DNA of 64,000 nt from Fictibacillus marinisediminis (GTDB lineage: Bacteria; Bacillota; Bacilli; Bacillales; Fictibacillaceae). The stretch lies in the NCBI RefSeq assembly GCF_023149135.1, contig NZ_JAIWJX010000002.1, positions 3,286,001-3,350,000 of the forward strand, written 5' to 3'. The notes below the pieces were generated by a model. That model was not told where the DNA came from. It worked only from the letters and a program-made list of their open reading frames with translations, and did no database searches. The position numbers and the translations under genes were made by a program. Below, piece after piece: positions 27,267-35,552 of this stretch. Each line of letters begins with the position of its first letter. Position 1 is the first letter of the stretch.

Positions 27267-28216
27267 TTTACTTCATCCTCCTTCAAAACCCGGACTTCTG
27301 CCGGCATAAGCACAGATTCAATCTTTTCCCGCTCTGGCTCAAGCCACGGAGGAAGAAGAAGATTTTTACCCATAATGTCTTTCGGCTCATCACGTGCAAA
27401 TCCAGGCGGATCAGTCGCGATTTCAAAAAGAATACCACCTGATTCGCGGAAATAGATCGCATTAAAATATTGACGGTCAATAACTGGTGTTACTTCAAAA
27501 CCGCTCTGCTGAACATGTGATCTCCAGTTTTCATGGTCCACATAATCGGAAGCCCGCCAGGCGATATGATGAACAGTACCGGCACCCATCGTTCCTCTTC
27601 CAACGGCTGACGTTTTAATGTCGATGATATTTCCCAGATCGGATGCAGCTCTAAACCTGATGAAATTACCGTCTTCTCCTGTTTTTTCCAAGCCCATGAC
27701 ATCAGTCAGCAATCTCATCGTTTTTTGAGGAGCACCTGACAACAATACCGCACCGCCAAATCCTTTGATGGCAACCTCGGCAGATACCCCGCCAAATGAC
27801 CATGTACTGTTTTTCCCTTCACTGCGGCTTACCAATTCAAGATGAAGACCGTGGGGGTCATCAAAGGCTAAATACTGCTCGCCAAAGCGCTCTGTTTTTT
27901 CAAAAGCTACGTTAAATTTAGTTAGACGCTCTTCCCAGAAGGTTAATGCTCCTTCAGGTACCACAAACGCCGTGACACCCACCTGTCCCGCTCCTGTTCT
28001 TCCGCTATATGCGCCAGGCCAAGGAAAGAAAGTCATAATCGTCCCTGGTGAGCCTTCCTCGTCTCCAAAATAGAGATGGTACGTACCCGGATCATCAAAG
28101 TTTACTGTTTTCTTTACGAGGCGCAGCCCCAGCACCCCAGCATAAAAATCAACGTTTTCCTGGGGATTCCCAACAATAGCTGTAATGTGGTGAATTCCAC
28201 TTGTCCTTTTTTCCAC
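27263..28216 (-). CDS. Ring-cleaving dioxygenase (VOC), MhqO/MhqE-like
   Basis: A 317-residue protein made of two tandem glyoxalase/extradiol-dioxygenase modules. The first begins GIHHITAIVGNPQENVDFY; a later VHHIAWRA carries the second metal histidine region and FREsGGILFEIATDPPGF the glutamate. MhqO/MhqE proteins are thought to open hydroquinone rings in thiol/quinone stress. I place the start at GTG 28216, eight bases after AAGGGAG; in-frame ATGs at 28222 and 28234 are closer to or inside that site. It leads an operon with the MhqD-like esterase and probably the flavin reductase. Confidence 0.88.
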   Translation of the reverse strand: MEKRTSGIHHITAIVGNPQENVDFYAGVLGLRLVKKTVNFDDPGTYHLYFGDEEGSPGTIMTFFPWPGAYSGRTGAGQVGVTAFVVPEGALTFWEERLTKFNVAFEKTERFGEQYLAFDDPHGLHLELVSRSEGKNSTWSFGGVSAEVAIKGFGGAVLLSGAPQKTMRLLTDVMGLEKTGEDGNFIRFRAASDLGNIIDIKTSAVGRGTMGAGTVHHIAWRASDYVDHENWRSHVQQSGFEVTPVIDRQYFNAIYFRESGGILFEIATDPPGFARDEPKDIMGKNLLLPPWLEPEREKIESVLMPAEVRVLKEDEVK

Positions 28217-28276
28217 AATCATATCTCCCTTCATATATACCCTGTTACTATTCCCTTTAATAAAGAACAAACACTT

Positions 28277-28318
28277 TAACTTACTTATAGTAAGTATGAT
28301 AACAAACGTAACTTACTT
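28277..28318 (-). promoter_or_regulatory. Putative operator of the quinone-stress operon
   Basis: A dyad ACTTACTTATAGTAAGT lies at 28279-28296, and a second ACTTACTTAT half follows at 28310. The TTACT...AGTAA form resembles boxes of DUF24/HxlR-type repressors (YodB, CatR) more than the MhqR box. It lies 60-100 bases upstream of the dioxygenase start, where the promoter should be. Confidence 0.5.
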
Positions 28319-28410
28319 ATGTCAAGCGCTTTACACGTTATCAATCTTTATGGGTTTTATAAATTGAAAGCGGATAAAGAGGTTACTTATTCCATTTTCA
28401 AGACCTAAAT

Positions 28411-28483
28411 ACGAACATTATAATTAATTTTAAATTAAAGGTTCGTAAATTTTATTGTTTTTGTTTTCGGAATTTGATATAGT
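28411..28483 (+). promoter_or_regulatory. Promoter with PurR-like box pair before the COG2509 gene
   Basis: CGAAC at 28412-28416 and inverted GTTCG at 28441-28445 are 24 bases apart, each inside an A/T-rich box (AAATACGAACATT and, inverted, ATTTACGAACC). That geometry fits the two-box PurR operator of Bacillus. A promoter (TTGTTT at 28455, 17-base spacer, TATAGT at 28478) follows directly, as in PurR-repressed pur promoters. Confidence 0.6.
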
Positions 28484-28537
28484 TACTAAGGTTGAGTGAA
28501 ACAACACGCAGAAGCTTGAACATGGGAGGTTCTTTTT

Positions 28538-30004
28538 ATGAATAATAAATATGATGTCATTGTGGTTGGAGCTGGTCCGGCCGGAATATTCTCTTGCTAT
28601 GAATTAACTCGCAAAATGCCGGAAGCCAACATTTTATTGATCGATAAAGGCCATGATATTTATTCAAGAAACTGCCCGATTCTGCAAAAGAAAATTCAAA
28701 AGTGCCCGCCTGCTGCCGGAAGAAAAGAATTTGCCGGCTGCCTTCCAGCCTGTTCGATTACGAATGGCTTTGGAGGAGCAGGAGCCTACTCTGATGGAAA
28801 GTTTAATATTACAAGTGAGTTTGGCGGATGGATGACTGATTACCTGCCGGATGAAACCGTAATTGATCTTATAAAATATGTAGACAGCATTAACCTTGAA
28901 CATGGAGCGACAGAAACCATTACTGACCCGCTGACTGATGAAGTGAGAGATATTGAGAAGCGCGCGTATGCTGCTGAATTGAAGCTTCTCCGTGCACAGG
29001 TCCGCCACCTTGGAACGGAACAAAACCTTGCAATTTTGACCAGCATCTATGAATATTTAAAAGAAAAAATCGAAATGCGCTATAAAGCAGAAGTATTGGA
29101 TCTTGTTACAGAAAAAGTGGATGGCACGCACAAAGCAACTGGCGTGGAATTAAAAGACGGAACGATCCTCTCTGCGGATAAAATCGTCATCGTTCCAGGC
29201 CGCGATGGCTCATCATGGCTCACCAAGATTCTGAAAAAACGCCGGCTGAAAATGGCAGCTAACCAAGTGGACATCGGTGTCCGTGTAGAGACGTCAAACG
29301 TGGTGATGGAGGAAATCAACGAGCATTTATATGAAGGGAAATTTGTGTTCAACACGTCCGTCGGCACAAGAGTCCGAACGTTCTGCAGCAATCCGTCAGG
29401 ACACGTAGTGGTCGAGAACCATTCAGGCATCATGCTGGCAAACGGGCATGCCTACAAAGACCCTGCTCTCGGAAGCCCGAATACCAACTTTGCTCTGCTT
29501 GTGTCCCATAAATTTGATGATCCATTTGATGAGCCAACGGAATATGCACATGAAGTATCGAGGCTTGCTAACCAGTTATCCTCTGGAGGCTTGGTCGTAC
29601 AAAAGTACGGAGATATTAAGAAAGGCCGCCGTTCCACTGAAAAAAGGATCAAAGAAGGCTTTCTTAATCCAACAATGAAAGAGGCGGTTCCTGGTGACCT
29701 CGGTTTAGTTCTTCCTTATAACACGATGAAAAGCCTGATTGAAATGACAGAGGCACTGAATGAAGTAACCCCTGGTATTTCTTCAGAACATACATTATTT
29801 TATGGAGTAGAGGCCAAATTCTATTCTGCCCGGCCGAAGCTGAATGACCGTTTTGAATCAGAGATTTCCGGCCTCTATGTCGGCGGAGACGGCGCAGGGA
29901 TTACGCGAGGACTTGCACAGGCGAGCGCGTGCGGAGTCTGGATCGCTCGTGACATCGCTGATAAATTGAACACAAAAGAAAAGGAACTGGCTGTCATCGG
30001 TTAA
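28538..30004 (+). CDS. FAD-dependent dehydrogenase of the COG2509 type
   Basis: A 488-residue flavoprotein. The N-terminal Rossmann motif VVGAGPAGIFSCYEL binds FAD, and a second motif near the C-terminus (GLYVGGDGAGITRGLAQA) closes the site. An internal FGGAGAYSDGKFN block is typical of COG2509, uncharacterised FAD-dependent dehydrogenases. Several cysteines cluster near residues 46-70. GGGAGG precedes the ATG. A PurR-like box pair upstream suggests control with purine genes, which would be an unexpected clue to function. The reaction is not known. Confidence 0.88.
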   Translation: MNNKYDVIVVGAGPAGIFSCYELTRKMPEANILLIDKGHDIYSRNCPILQKKIQKCPPAAGRKEFAGCLPACSITNGFGGAGAYSDGKFNITSEFGGWMTDYLPDETVIDLIKYVDSINLEHGATETITDPLTDEVRDIEKRAYAAELKLLRAQVRHLGTEQNLAILTSIYEYLKEKIEMRYKAEVLDLVTEKVDGTHKATGVELKDGTILSADKIVIVPGRDGSSWLTKILKKRRLKMAANQVDIGVRVETSNVVMEEINEHLYEGKFVFNTSVGTRVRTFCSNPSGHVVVENHSGIMLANGHAYKDPALGSPNTNFALLVSHKFDDPFDEPTEYAHEVSRLANQLSSGGLVVQKYGDIKKGRRSTEKRIKEGFLNPTMKEAVPGDLGLVLPYNTMKSLIEMTEALNEVTPGISSEHTLFYGVEAKFYSARPKLNDRFESEISGLYVGGDGAGITRGLAQASACGVWIARDIADKLNTKEKELAVIG

Positions 30005-30015
30005 TGCCAGACTGG

Positions 30016-30047
30016 AGGACCGTTATTTTTACGGTTCCCTTTTTTTA
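30016..30047 (+). terminator. Rho-independent terminator
   Basis: GGACCGT pairs with ACGGTTCC and is followed by a long T-run, just after the COG2509 gene. Confidence 0.88.
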
Positions 30048-30049
30048 TG

Positions 30050-30294
30050 GGGCTGTTTTCGTCTTTTAGGAAAGCTCTTTTCTAAAAGATTGTTGCTTTT
30101 GGGTCATTTTGTAAACAGCCTTCATTGACAAGTTGATTGGAGTGTAAGGTGCGAGACTCCTGAGGGAGAAGCGGGACAGGTGAGACCCACAGGCGCGTGC
30201 GCCGAGGAGGCTCACCGCATGCCCCGCGGAAAGCGAGCATCCTGAAACGGAAATCAACCACTCCTAAGAGCAACAAAGGTTACGAAAACAGCCT
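30050..30294. repeat. Repeat family B, copy 2 (about 245 bp)
   Basis: Perfect terminal inverted repeats GGCTGTTTTCGT (30051-30062) and ACGAAAACAGCC (30282-30293). The core holds GGTGCGAGACTCCTG, an inner hairpin around GGCGCGTGCGCC and GCATGCCCCGCGGAAAGCG. It fills the gap between the COG2509 terminator and the SRAP gene; nothing else is seen there. Confidence 0.88.
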
Positions 30295-30380
30295 TTAGGA
30301 AAGAGCCTTTATATATATGTTTGCGAGTGAGCTGCCTTGCGTTACACTAGAAGCAGAATCTTTCAAAGGAGCTGTTTCGT

Positions 30381-31049
30381 ATGTGTGGCAGATATTCTTT
30401 GTATGCGGATATGCATTTTATTCAGGAAGAGTTTGATATCACGATTCCCAAAACCTTGCCTCAGCGCTTTAACATCGCTCCATCACAAAACGTGCTTGTT
30501 ATTACCTCGGATAGAGGGACACGAAAAGCGGAAATGCACCGCTGGGGGCTGATTCCCTTTTGGGCGAAAGATCCCAAGATCGGTTACAAGATGATCAACG
30601 CCCGGGCCGAAACGGTGGATGAGAAGGCTTCATTTAGAGGTCCCTTGAAAAATAAGCGTTGTCTCGTGATAGCCGATGGCTTTTTTGAATGGAAAAGAGA
30701 AGACAAACAAAAGCAGCCGTTTCATATCCGGCTGAAAAACCGTAAACCTTTTGCCTTTGCCGGCCTCTGGGATCAATGGGAACAAAATGGAGAAGTGATT
30801 ACGTCCTGTACTCATATCACAACACGCCCGAATGCATTGATGAAAGACCTCCACGACCGCATGCCGGTCATCCTGACAAAAGAAGCAGAAGAAAGCTGGC
30901 TGGATCCTTCCATTCAGGATAACGAGTACTTAAAATCTCTCCTCACTCCATATGATAGTGAACAGATGGAGGCATTTGAAGTATCACCGGTTGTCAACTC
31001 ACCGAGAAATGACGTGAAGGACTGCGTGGTACCTTTATATAATTTTTAG
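30381..31049 (+). CDS. SOS response-associated peptidase-family protein (SRAP, YedK/HMCES-like)
   Basis: A 222-residue SRAP protein. Cysteine 2 (MCGRYSLY) forms the thiazolidine link to abasic sites in single-stranded DNA in this family; MINARAET, ADGFFEWKR and HDRMPVIL carry the conserved Asn, Glu and His. It shields abasic sites from breakage during replication. AAAGGAG precedes the ATG. I saw no clear LexA box upstream. It is single and lies between repeat B2 and the trpS T-box. Confidence 0.93.
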   Translation: MCGRYSLYADMHFIQEEFDITIPKTLPQRFNIAPSQNVLVITSDRGTRKAEMHRWGLIPFWAKDPKIGYKMINARAETVDEKASFRGPLKNKRCLVIADGFFEWKREDKQKQPFHIRLKNRKPFAFAGLWDQWEQNGEVITSCTHITTRPNALMKDLHDRMPVILTKEAEESWLDPSIQDNEYLKSLLTPYDSEQMEAFEVSPVVNSPRNDVKDCVVPLYNF

Positions 31050-31050
31050 C

Positions 31051-31079
31051 TTGATTTATTAATATCCATCATTTAACAT
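31051..31079 (+). promoter_or_regulatory. Putative promoter of the trpS T-box transcript
   Basis: TTGATT, 17-base spacer, TAACAT; it lies directly upstream of the T-box leader and right after the SRAP stop codon. Confidence 0.5.
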
Positions 31080-31094
31080 TATGAAAACGATACA

Positions 31095-31356
31095 TGGCTA
31101 TGAAGAAGAAGAGTAGATGGCACGTACACTTCAGAGAGCTGGCGGTTGGTGAGAGCCAGTGTGGAAATGCAATTGAATGGGCTTCTGAGCCTCAAACCGA
31201 AACCGCTGGGAGTAGGCTTTGACGGAAGGTCTCGCCGTTAGAAGGAGACAGGTATTCGGTCTTTGGATACTGTTAAAGCGGACTGCTTAGAGCAGTTCAT
31301 CAAGGTGGCACCACGGGGTTTCTCGTCCTTAATCAGGATGAGGAGCCCCTTTTTTA
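31095..31356 (+). ncRNA. Tryptophan-specific T-box riboswitch
   Basis: Stem I begins with AGTAGATGGCACG and contains an AGAGAGC turn and the GGTGAGAGCC arm. The specifier loop near GAATGGGC shows TGG at 31178-31180 (Trp codon). The T-box motif AGGTGGCACCACGG places TGGC at 31306-31309, complementary to a tRNA ending GCCA, as tRNA-Trp with G73 does. The terminator (GGGGTTTCTCGTCC with GGATGAGGAGCCCC, then T7) ends just before the trpS ribosome binding site. Uncharged tRNA-Trp should turn trpS on. Confidence 0.95.
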
Positions 31357-31375
31357 TTGGACAGGAGGAGATTAA

Positions 31376-32371
31376 ATGGAGAAAAAAATTGTACTGACTG
31401 GAATCAAGTCTACCGGAAGGCCGCACATCGGAAATTATATTGGAGCCATTAAACCAGCTCTCCAGCTGGCTGAAAACGATGCCTATTCACCTTATTACTT
31501 TATTGCAGACTACCACTCTTTAACAACCGTTCAACATGCAAACCAATTCAAGGATTATGTATATGGCATTGCGGCAACCTGGCTTGCACTCGGTCTTGAC
31601 CCCGAAAAATCAACCTTTTACCGCCAGGCAGATGTTCCAGAAGTTTTGGAGCTCGCATGGATTCTCTCCTGCCTCACACCAAAAGGTTTGATGAACCGCG
31701 CCCACGCTTATAAAGGTTTGATTGAAGAAAACCGGCAGAACGGTCTCGAGCAGGATTCCGGTATCAATATGGGTGTGTTTACGTATCCCATCTTAATGGC
31801 CGCAGATATTTTATTGTTTCAATCGGATATTGTCCCTGTCGGCAAAGACCAGATTCAGCACGTGGAAATCGCCAGAGACATCGCCGGACATTTCAACCAT
31901 ATATATGGCGAGACATTCAAAATGCCTGAATACAAGGTTGACGAAGCAACTTCAGTCGTTCCGGGGCTTGATGGCAGGAAGATGAGTAAGAGCTATAACA
32001 ATACGATTCCTCTTTTTAATGAGGAGAAAGAGTTAGAGAAACTAATCAAACGGATTGAAACGGATTCTAGTTTACCTGAGGACCCAAAAGACCCAGCTCT
32101 TTCTTCTTTGTTCTTAATCTATAAAGAATTTGCATCAGAAGCGCAGGTGAAGAGGATGCGTGAGAGATATGAGAATGGAGTGGGCTGGGGAGAAGTTAAA
32201 AAAGAATTGTTTCATGTTATGAACGCCTATTTGGAAACACCAAGGCAGCGTTATATAGAACTCATGAACAACCCGAAGAAAATGGATGAAATTCTCCTGC
32301 ACGGAGCTGAAAAAGCTCGCCGGCGGGCGAGAACATTTCTTGAAGAGGTTAAGGAAAAGATAGGTTGCTGA
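31376..32371 (+). CDS. trpS: Tryptophanyl-tRNA synthetase, probable auxiliary type
   Basis: A 331-residue class I synthetase that charges tRNA-Trp. The HIGH-like motif is RPHIGNYIGA near residue 18 and KMSKS lies near residue 203. FIADYHSLTTV and the long QDSGINMGVFTYPILMAADILLFQSD block differ clearly from the housekeeping B. subtilis TrpS (which has LGNYIGA and different flanks) and resemble a second TrpRS clade. In actinomycetes an auxiliary TrpRS gives indolmycin resistance. GGACAGGAGGAG precedes the ATG. Whether a housekeeping trpS exists elsewhere cannot be seen. Confidence 0.93.
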   Translation: MEKKIVLTGIKSTGRPHIGNYIGAIKPALQLAENDAYSPYYFIADYHSLTTVQHANQFKDYVYGIAATWLALGLDPEKSTFYRQADVPEVLELAWILSCLTPKGLMNRAHAYKGLIEENRQNGLEQDSGINMGVFTYPILMAADILLFQSDIVPVGKDQIQHVEIARDIAGHFNHIYGETFKMPEYKVDEATSVVPGLDGRKMSKSYNNTIPLFNEEKELEKLIKRIETDSSLPEDPKDPALSSLFLIYKEFASEAQVKRMRERYENGVGWGEVKKELFHVMNAYLETPRQRYIELMNNPKKMDEILLHGAEKARRRARTFLEEVKEKIGC

Positions 32372-32507
32372 GTGACGGGGGCTGCGGTCGATGATGTTGC
32401 CCAATGGCGGGCTGCCGCACGATTATTTGGTTCAGCCGCCCGAATCCTCTCCCAGGTGATCATTTCCCACTCCCTGGCGCCGAATTACTTCACCTAAAAA
32501 AACACAT

Positions 32508-32538
32508 CAAAAAAAGCCGCCTCCAAAGCGGCTTTTTC
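32508..32538. terminator. Bidirectional terminator
   Basis: AAAGCCGC/GCGGCTTT stem flanked by A- and T-runs between the convergent trpS and DedA genes. The 135 bases before it (32372-32507) are GC-rich and hold no gene I can support. Confidence 0.85.
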
Positions 32539-32557
32539 TCTATTCTTACACTCTTTC

Positions 32558-33172
32558 TCATGAAACGTCATATCGCTGTGATTTTCTTCCCTTTGTTTTC
32601 AAAGAATAGACAGCCACAGCAATTGCAATGATAAAAACGGCCAGGCCGAGAAGGCTCGCCTTATGAACAAATGCGGTAACAAGGTACCATTTTGCACCTA
32701 CCGTTCTGCCGATCATGATGAACAGAAAACTCCAGATAAATGCACCGGTATACGCATAAAAGGCGAATACACGATACGGAAGCGAGGACATCCCTGCAAA
32801 ATAGGCTGTGAGATGCCGGATTCCTGGAATAAAGTAGCCAAACATGATTAATGGTTTTCCGAAACGCTGAAAGTAAGTTTGTGAGGTGTGTATTTTATGT
32901 GCTGATAAGTGAAATTTCGGTCCATATTTAAGCAATAAGGGTAAACCAAAGCTCTTTCCGAGCCAATAGTTGATCGTAATCCCGGTCGCTGATCCTGCAA
33001 AAGCGGCGAGCAGTGTCAAAGCAAAAGAAACTTCACCCGTGTAAACGATATAACCGGCAAAGGTCAGCAGAAACTCATCCGGCACTGGAAGACCGATCAC
33101 ACCAAGCGCAAGAAGGAAATACAATGCAAAATACCCGTAATGATGAAAAAGATTTTGTAAAAAGATCTCCAT
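32558..33172 (-). CDS. DedA-family membrane protein
   Basis: A 204-residue DedA protein. The signature GLPVPDEFLLTFAGYIVY lies near residue 25, a conserved glycine-rich segment near 60 (SATGITINYWLGKSFG), and YFIPGIRHLTAYFAGM near 110 with the essential Arg. DedA proteins act as lipid scramblases or carriers; some return undecaprenyl phosphate across the membrane. It has five to six hydrophobic segments. A second DedA gene lies at 34927-35523, with a SpoVB-like lipid flippase between them. Confidence 0.9.
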   Translation of the reverse strand: MEIFLQNLFHHYGYFALYFLLALGVIGLPVPDEFLLTFAGYIVYTGEVSFALTLLAAFAGSATGITINYWLGKSFGLPLLLKYGPKFHLSAHKIHTSQTYFQRFGKPLIMFGYFIPGIRHLTAYFAGMSSLPYRVFAFYAYTGAFIWSFLFIMIGRTVGAKWYLVTAFVHKASLLGLAVFIIAIAVAVYSLKTKGRKSQRYDVS

Positions 33173-33359
33173 ACAACACCAACTAGTTTAGGATAGTATC
33201 TCTATTTTACCGAAAATATACAATTTTGTATCGTTTTTTTACAATTCTTTTATTTTCCAATCCAAAAGACTCCTTTTTTCGACATAATAAATCTCTCTTC
33301 TTTTTCACTTCATATGTCATATACATGTTAAGGAGATGAATTGGACAAAGGGTGAAATC

Positions 33360-34892
33360 ATGGGAAAATTTCTAAAAGGAACACTTATTTTATCTTTGGC
33401 AATGCTCTACACAAAAGTCGTGGAATTCGTAGTCAGCGTCCTTCTCGCAAGATCATTGGGCAGTGAAGGTATGGGATTTTACATGATGGCACTGCCGGTG
33501 ATCGGACTTTTGATCACGATTGCCGCTCTTGAATTTCCAACCGCCCTCTCAAAGGTTTTGGCCGAAGAGGAAGTACATCAGAATGACAAACAGAGGCTCC
33601 AGATCGTTAAGGTATCGTTTTACGTCATCATGGGATTAAGCCTGCTCCTTGTGCTGATCAGTGCAGCCGTTACGCTGCTGCTTCTAAAATGGGAGACTAT
33701 TGATACTCGGCTCGGGTATCCTTTGCTTGCTCTCATCCCGATCGTGCCGGTTATAGGAACGACCTCTATTCTGAAAGGCTACTTCAGCGGACTTCAAAAA
33801 ATGAAGCCCATAGCAATCGCTCAGCTTTTAGAAAAAACGGCGCAGCTGAGTTTTATTTTTTACGTCCTGCAATATATGAAAGGTTTGCCCTTAGAATATC
33901 GAGTTGTTGCTGCTGTATTGGGAATTGGGGCCGGTGAGCTTGTCTCACTGTTTTTCTTTTCAACGTCGTTTTTACTAGGGCAGCGAAACTTAAAAGATGT
34001 TTCGAAATCAGATTTCACACCTGTTCCGCGAAGAAGCATCTTAAAAAAGCTGTTTCAAGTAAGCCTTCCTACGACTGGAGTCCGCATCCTGAACGCCCTT
34101 ACTGCTGCAGTGAATCCGATTTTGATCACGCAAAGTTTAATGTTCGCCGGAATTACAGCATCAATCGCCACTAAACAGTATGGCATGCTTACGGCGTTTG
34201 CGATGACGATCGGCTACTTTCCGGGATTTATCGGATATTCACTGTATGTTTCACTCGTTCCTTCCATTTCCGAAGCACGCTCCAAACAGGATGAAGCAGG
34301 GCTGCATCAGCGGATCCACCAGGCTTTTCATATTACCTTTCTTTATGGCATTCCGTGCTCGATCGTGATGTATTTTTTTGCAGACGAACTTACCGTGCTT
34401 TTCTATCATTCTCCACAAGCCGGCCAGTTTTTGATGCTCCTCTCACCCTTTATTCTGTTTCATTATTTGCTTGCACCGCTTCAGGCCATCCTTTTTGGCC
34501 TGGGAAGAGCAAGAGATGTGTTCTCGCAAACCATATGGGTTAATATCCTGTCTATCCTGCTCATTCTTTCCCTTGCTTCACAAACGTCGTTTGGCATCCA
34601 TGGGGTCATTATTGCAGTGAACTTTAGCGGGGTTTTACTTTCCTTCCTCCATTACCACACCATCGTGGAAGAGGTGAAGTTCAAGCCTAAGCTCGCAGAA
34701 TACTTTACGTTCATTGCATCAGGAGTTGCAACCATCTGTCTGTGCGAACTTATGCATACCACCCACTATGAAAACCACCAGTCGATCACCCTTCTGCTGA
34801 TCGTCGTGTTCTCCTTTTATTATGGAACGCTATTCCTGCTGCGGATGCTGCAAAATGGCATCGGCCGCCTTTGGATGAAACCTCAAAAATAA
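33360..34892 (+). CDS. SpoVB-like lipid II/oligosaccharide flippase (MVF/MATE superfamily)
   Basis: A 510-residue membrane protein with about fourteen hydrophobic segments. FLKGTLILSLAMLYTKVV at the start and ARSLGSEGMGFYMMALP near residue 35 are the SpoVB/YkvU signature; DKQRLQIVKVSF and TSILKGYFSGLQKM are also typical. Family members move lipid-linked precursors across the membrane; SpoVB serves spore cortex synthesis. The start is the ATG at 33360 after AAAGGGTG; an ATG eight codons upstream abuts GGAG too closely. Whether this is SpoVB itself or the YkvU paralogue cannot be settled here. Confidence 0.87.
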   Translation: MGKFLKGTLILSLAMLYTKVVEFVVSVLLARSLGSEGMGFYMMALPVIGLLITIAALEFPTALSKVLAEEEVHQNDKQRLQIVKVSFYVIMGLSLLLVLISAAVTLLLLKWETIDTRLGYPLLALIPIVPVIGTTSILKGYFSGLQKMKPIAIAQLLEKTAQLSFIFYVLQYMKGLPLEYRVVAAVLGIGAGELVSLFFFSTSFLLGQRNLKDVSKSDFTPVPRRSILKKLFQVSLPTTGVRILNALTAAVNPILITQSLMFAGITASIATKQYGMLTAFAMTIGYFPGFIGYSLYVSLVPSISEARSKQDEAGLHQRIHQAFHITFLYGIPCSIVMYFFADELTVLFYHSPQAGQFLMLLSPFILFHYLLAPLQAILFGLGRARDVFSQTIWVNILSILLILSLASQTSFGIHGVIIAVNFSGVLLSFLHYHTIVEEVKFKPKLAEYFTFIASGVATICLCELMHTTHYENHQSITLLLIVVFSFYYGTLFLLRMLQNGIGRLWMKPQK

Positions 34893-34928
34893 AAAGGATC
34901 TGATGGGCTCCCATCAGGTCCTTTTTTT
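34891..34928. terminator. Bidirectional terminator
   Basis: AAAAAGGATCTGATGGG pairs with CCCATCAGGTCCTTTTT; a strong symmetric stem between the convergent flippase and DedA genes. Confidence 0.93.
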
Positions 34929-35523
34929 ACGCACGTTTCATTTTAACTTTATAGATAAGCCACATAATCAGCACTGCCGCTACAGCCGTGAGAATAGCGT
35001 AGAATCCCAGGTTGTGAAAGTACTGCTCAACAACACTCCACTTTCTGCCCAACTCTTTTCCGAGCATGATAAACGTGAAGCTCCAGACTAATCCACCTGA
35101 ATAGGCATACAGCGCAAACCTTTTAAATTTCATGGCTGAAATACCCGCGATATAAGCAGTAATATGACGGATTCCCGGAATAAAATAACCGATGATAATC
35201 ATCAGGTTGCCATACTTTTGAAAGTACCATTGTGTTTTTTCTATTTTTTCTTCCGTAATTCCAATTTTAGGGCCAAACGTTTTCAGAAATGGCAGACCAA
35301 GTTTATAGCCTAGAAAATAACTGACGGAGATTCCGGACATCGCTCCCAAAAAGGCAGACAACAAGGTCAATGCAAACCCTGTTTTTCCTTCGTAGACTAG
35401 ATAGCCTGTAAAGGTGAGTAAAATTTCATCCGGAACCGGCAGACCAATTAAACCAAAGGCAAGAGCAAGAAAGATACCGACATATTCATAGTGAATAATA
35501 AAATCCAAAATCGTTTTACTCAT
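34927..35523 (-). CDS. DedA-family membrane protein, second copy
   Basis: A 198-residue DedA protein with GLPVPDEILLTFTGYLVY near residue 25, SGISVSYFLGYKLGLPF near 63 and YFIPGIRHITAYIAGIS near 110. It shares roughly half its residues by eye with the DedA protein at 32558-33172, so the two are paralogues. The C-terminus is basic (KVKMKRA). AGGGGT precedes the ATG. Likely role as for other DedA proteins: lipid carrier movement across the membrane. Confidence 0.9.
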   Translation of the reverse strand: MSKTILDFIIHYEYVGIFLALAFGLIGLPVPDEILLTFTGYLVYEGKTGFALTLLSAFLGAMSGISVSYFLGYKLGLPFLKTFGPKIGITEEKIEKTQWYFQKYGNLMIIIGYFIPGIRHITAYIAGISAMKFKRFALYAYSGGLVWSFTFIMLGKELGRKWSVVEQYFHNLGFYAILTAVAAVLIMWLIYKVKMKRA

Positions 35524-35552
35524 AGATTACCCCTATACGGTTTTGATGTCTG

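Noticed and set aside
32251..32463. 70-codon minus-strand ORF across the trpS 3' end
   Set aside because: More than half is antisense to trpS; the rest is an anonymous GC-rich stretch.
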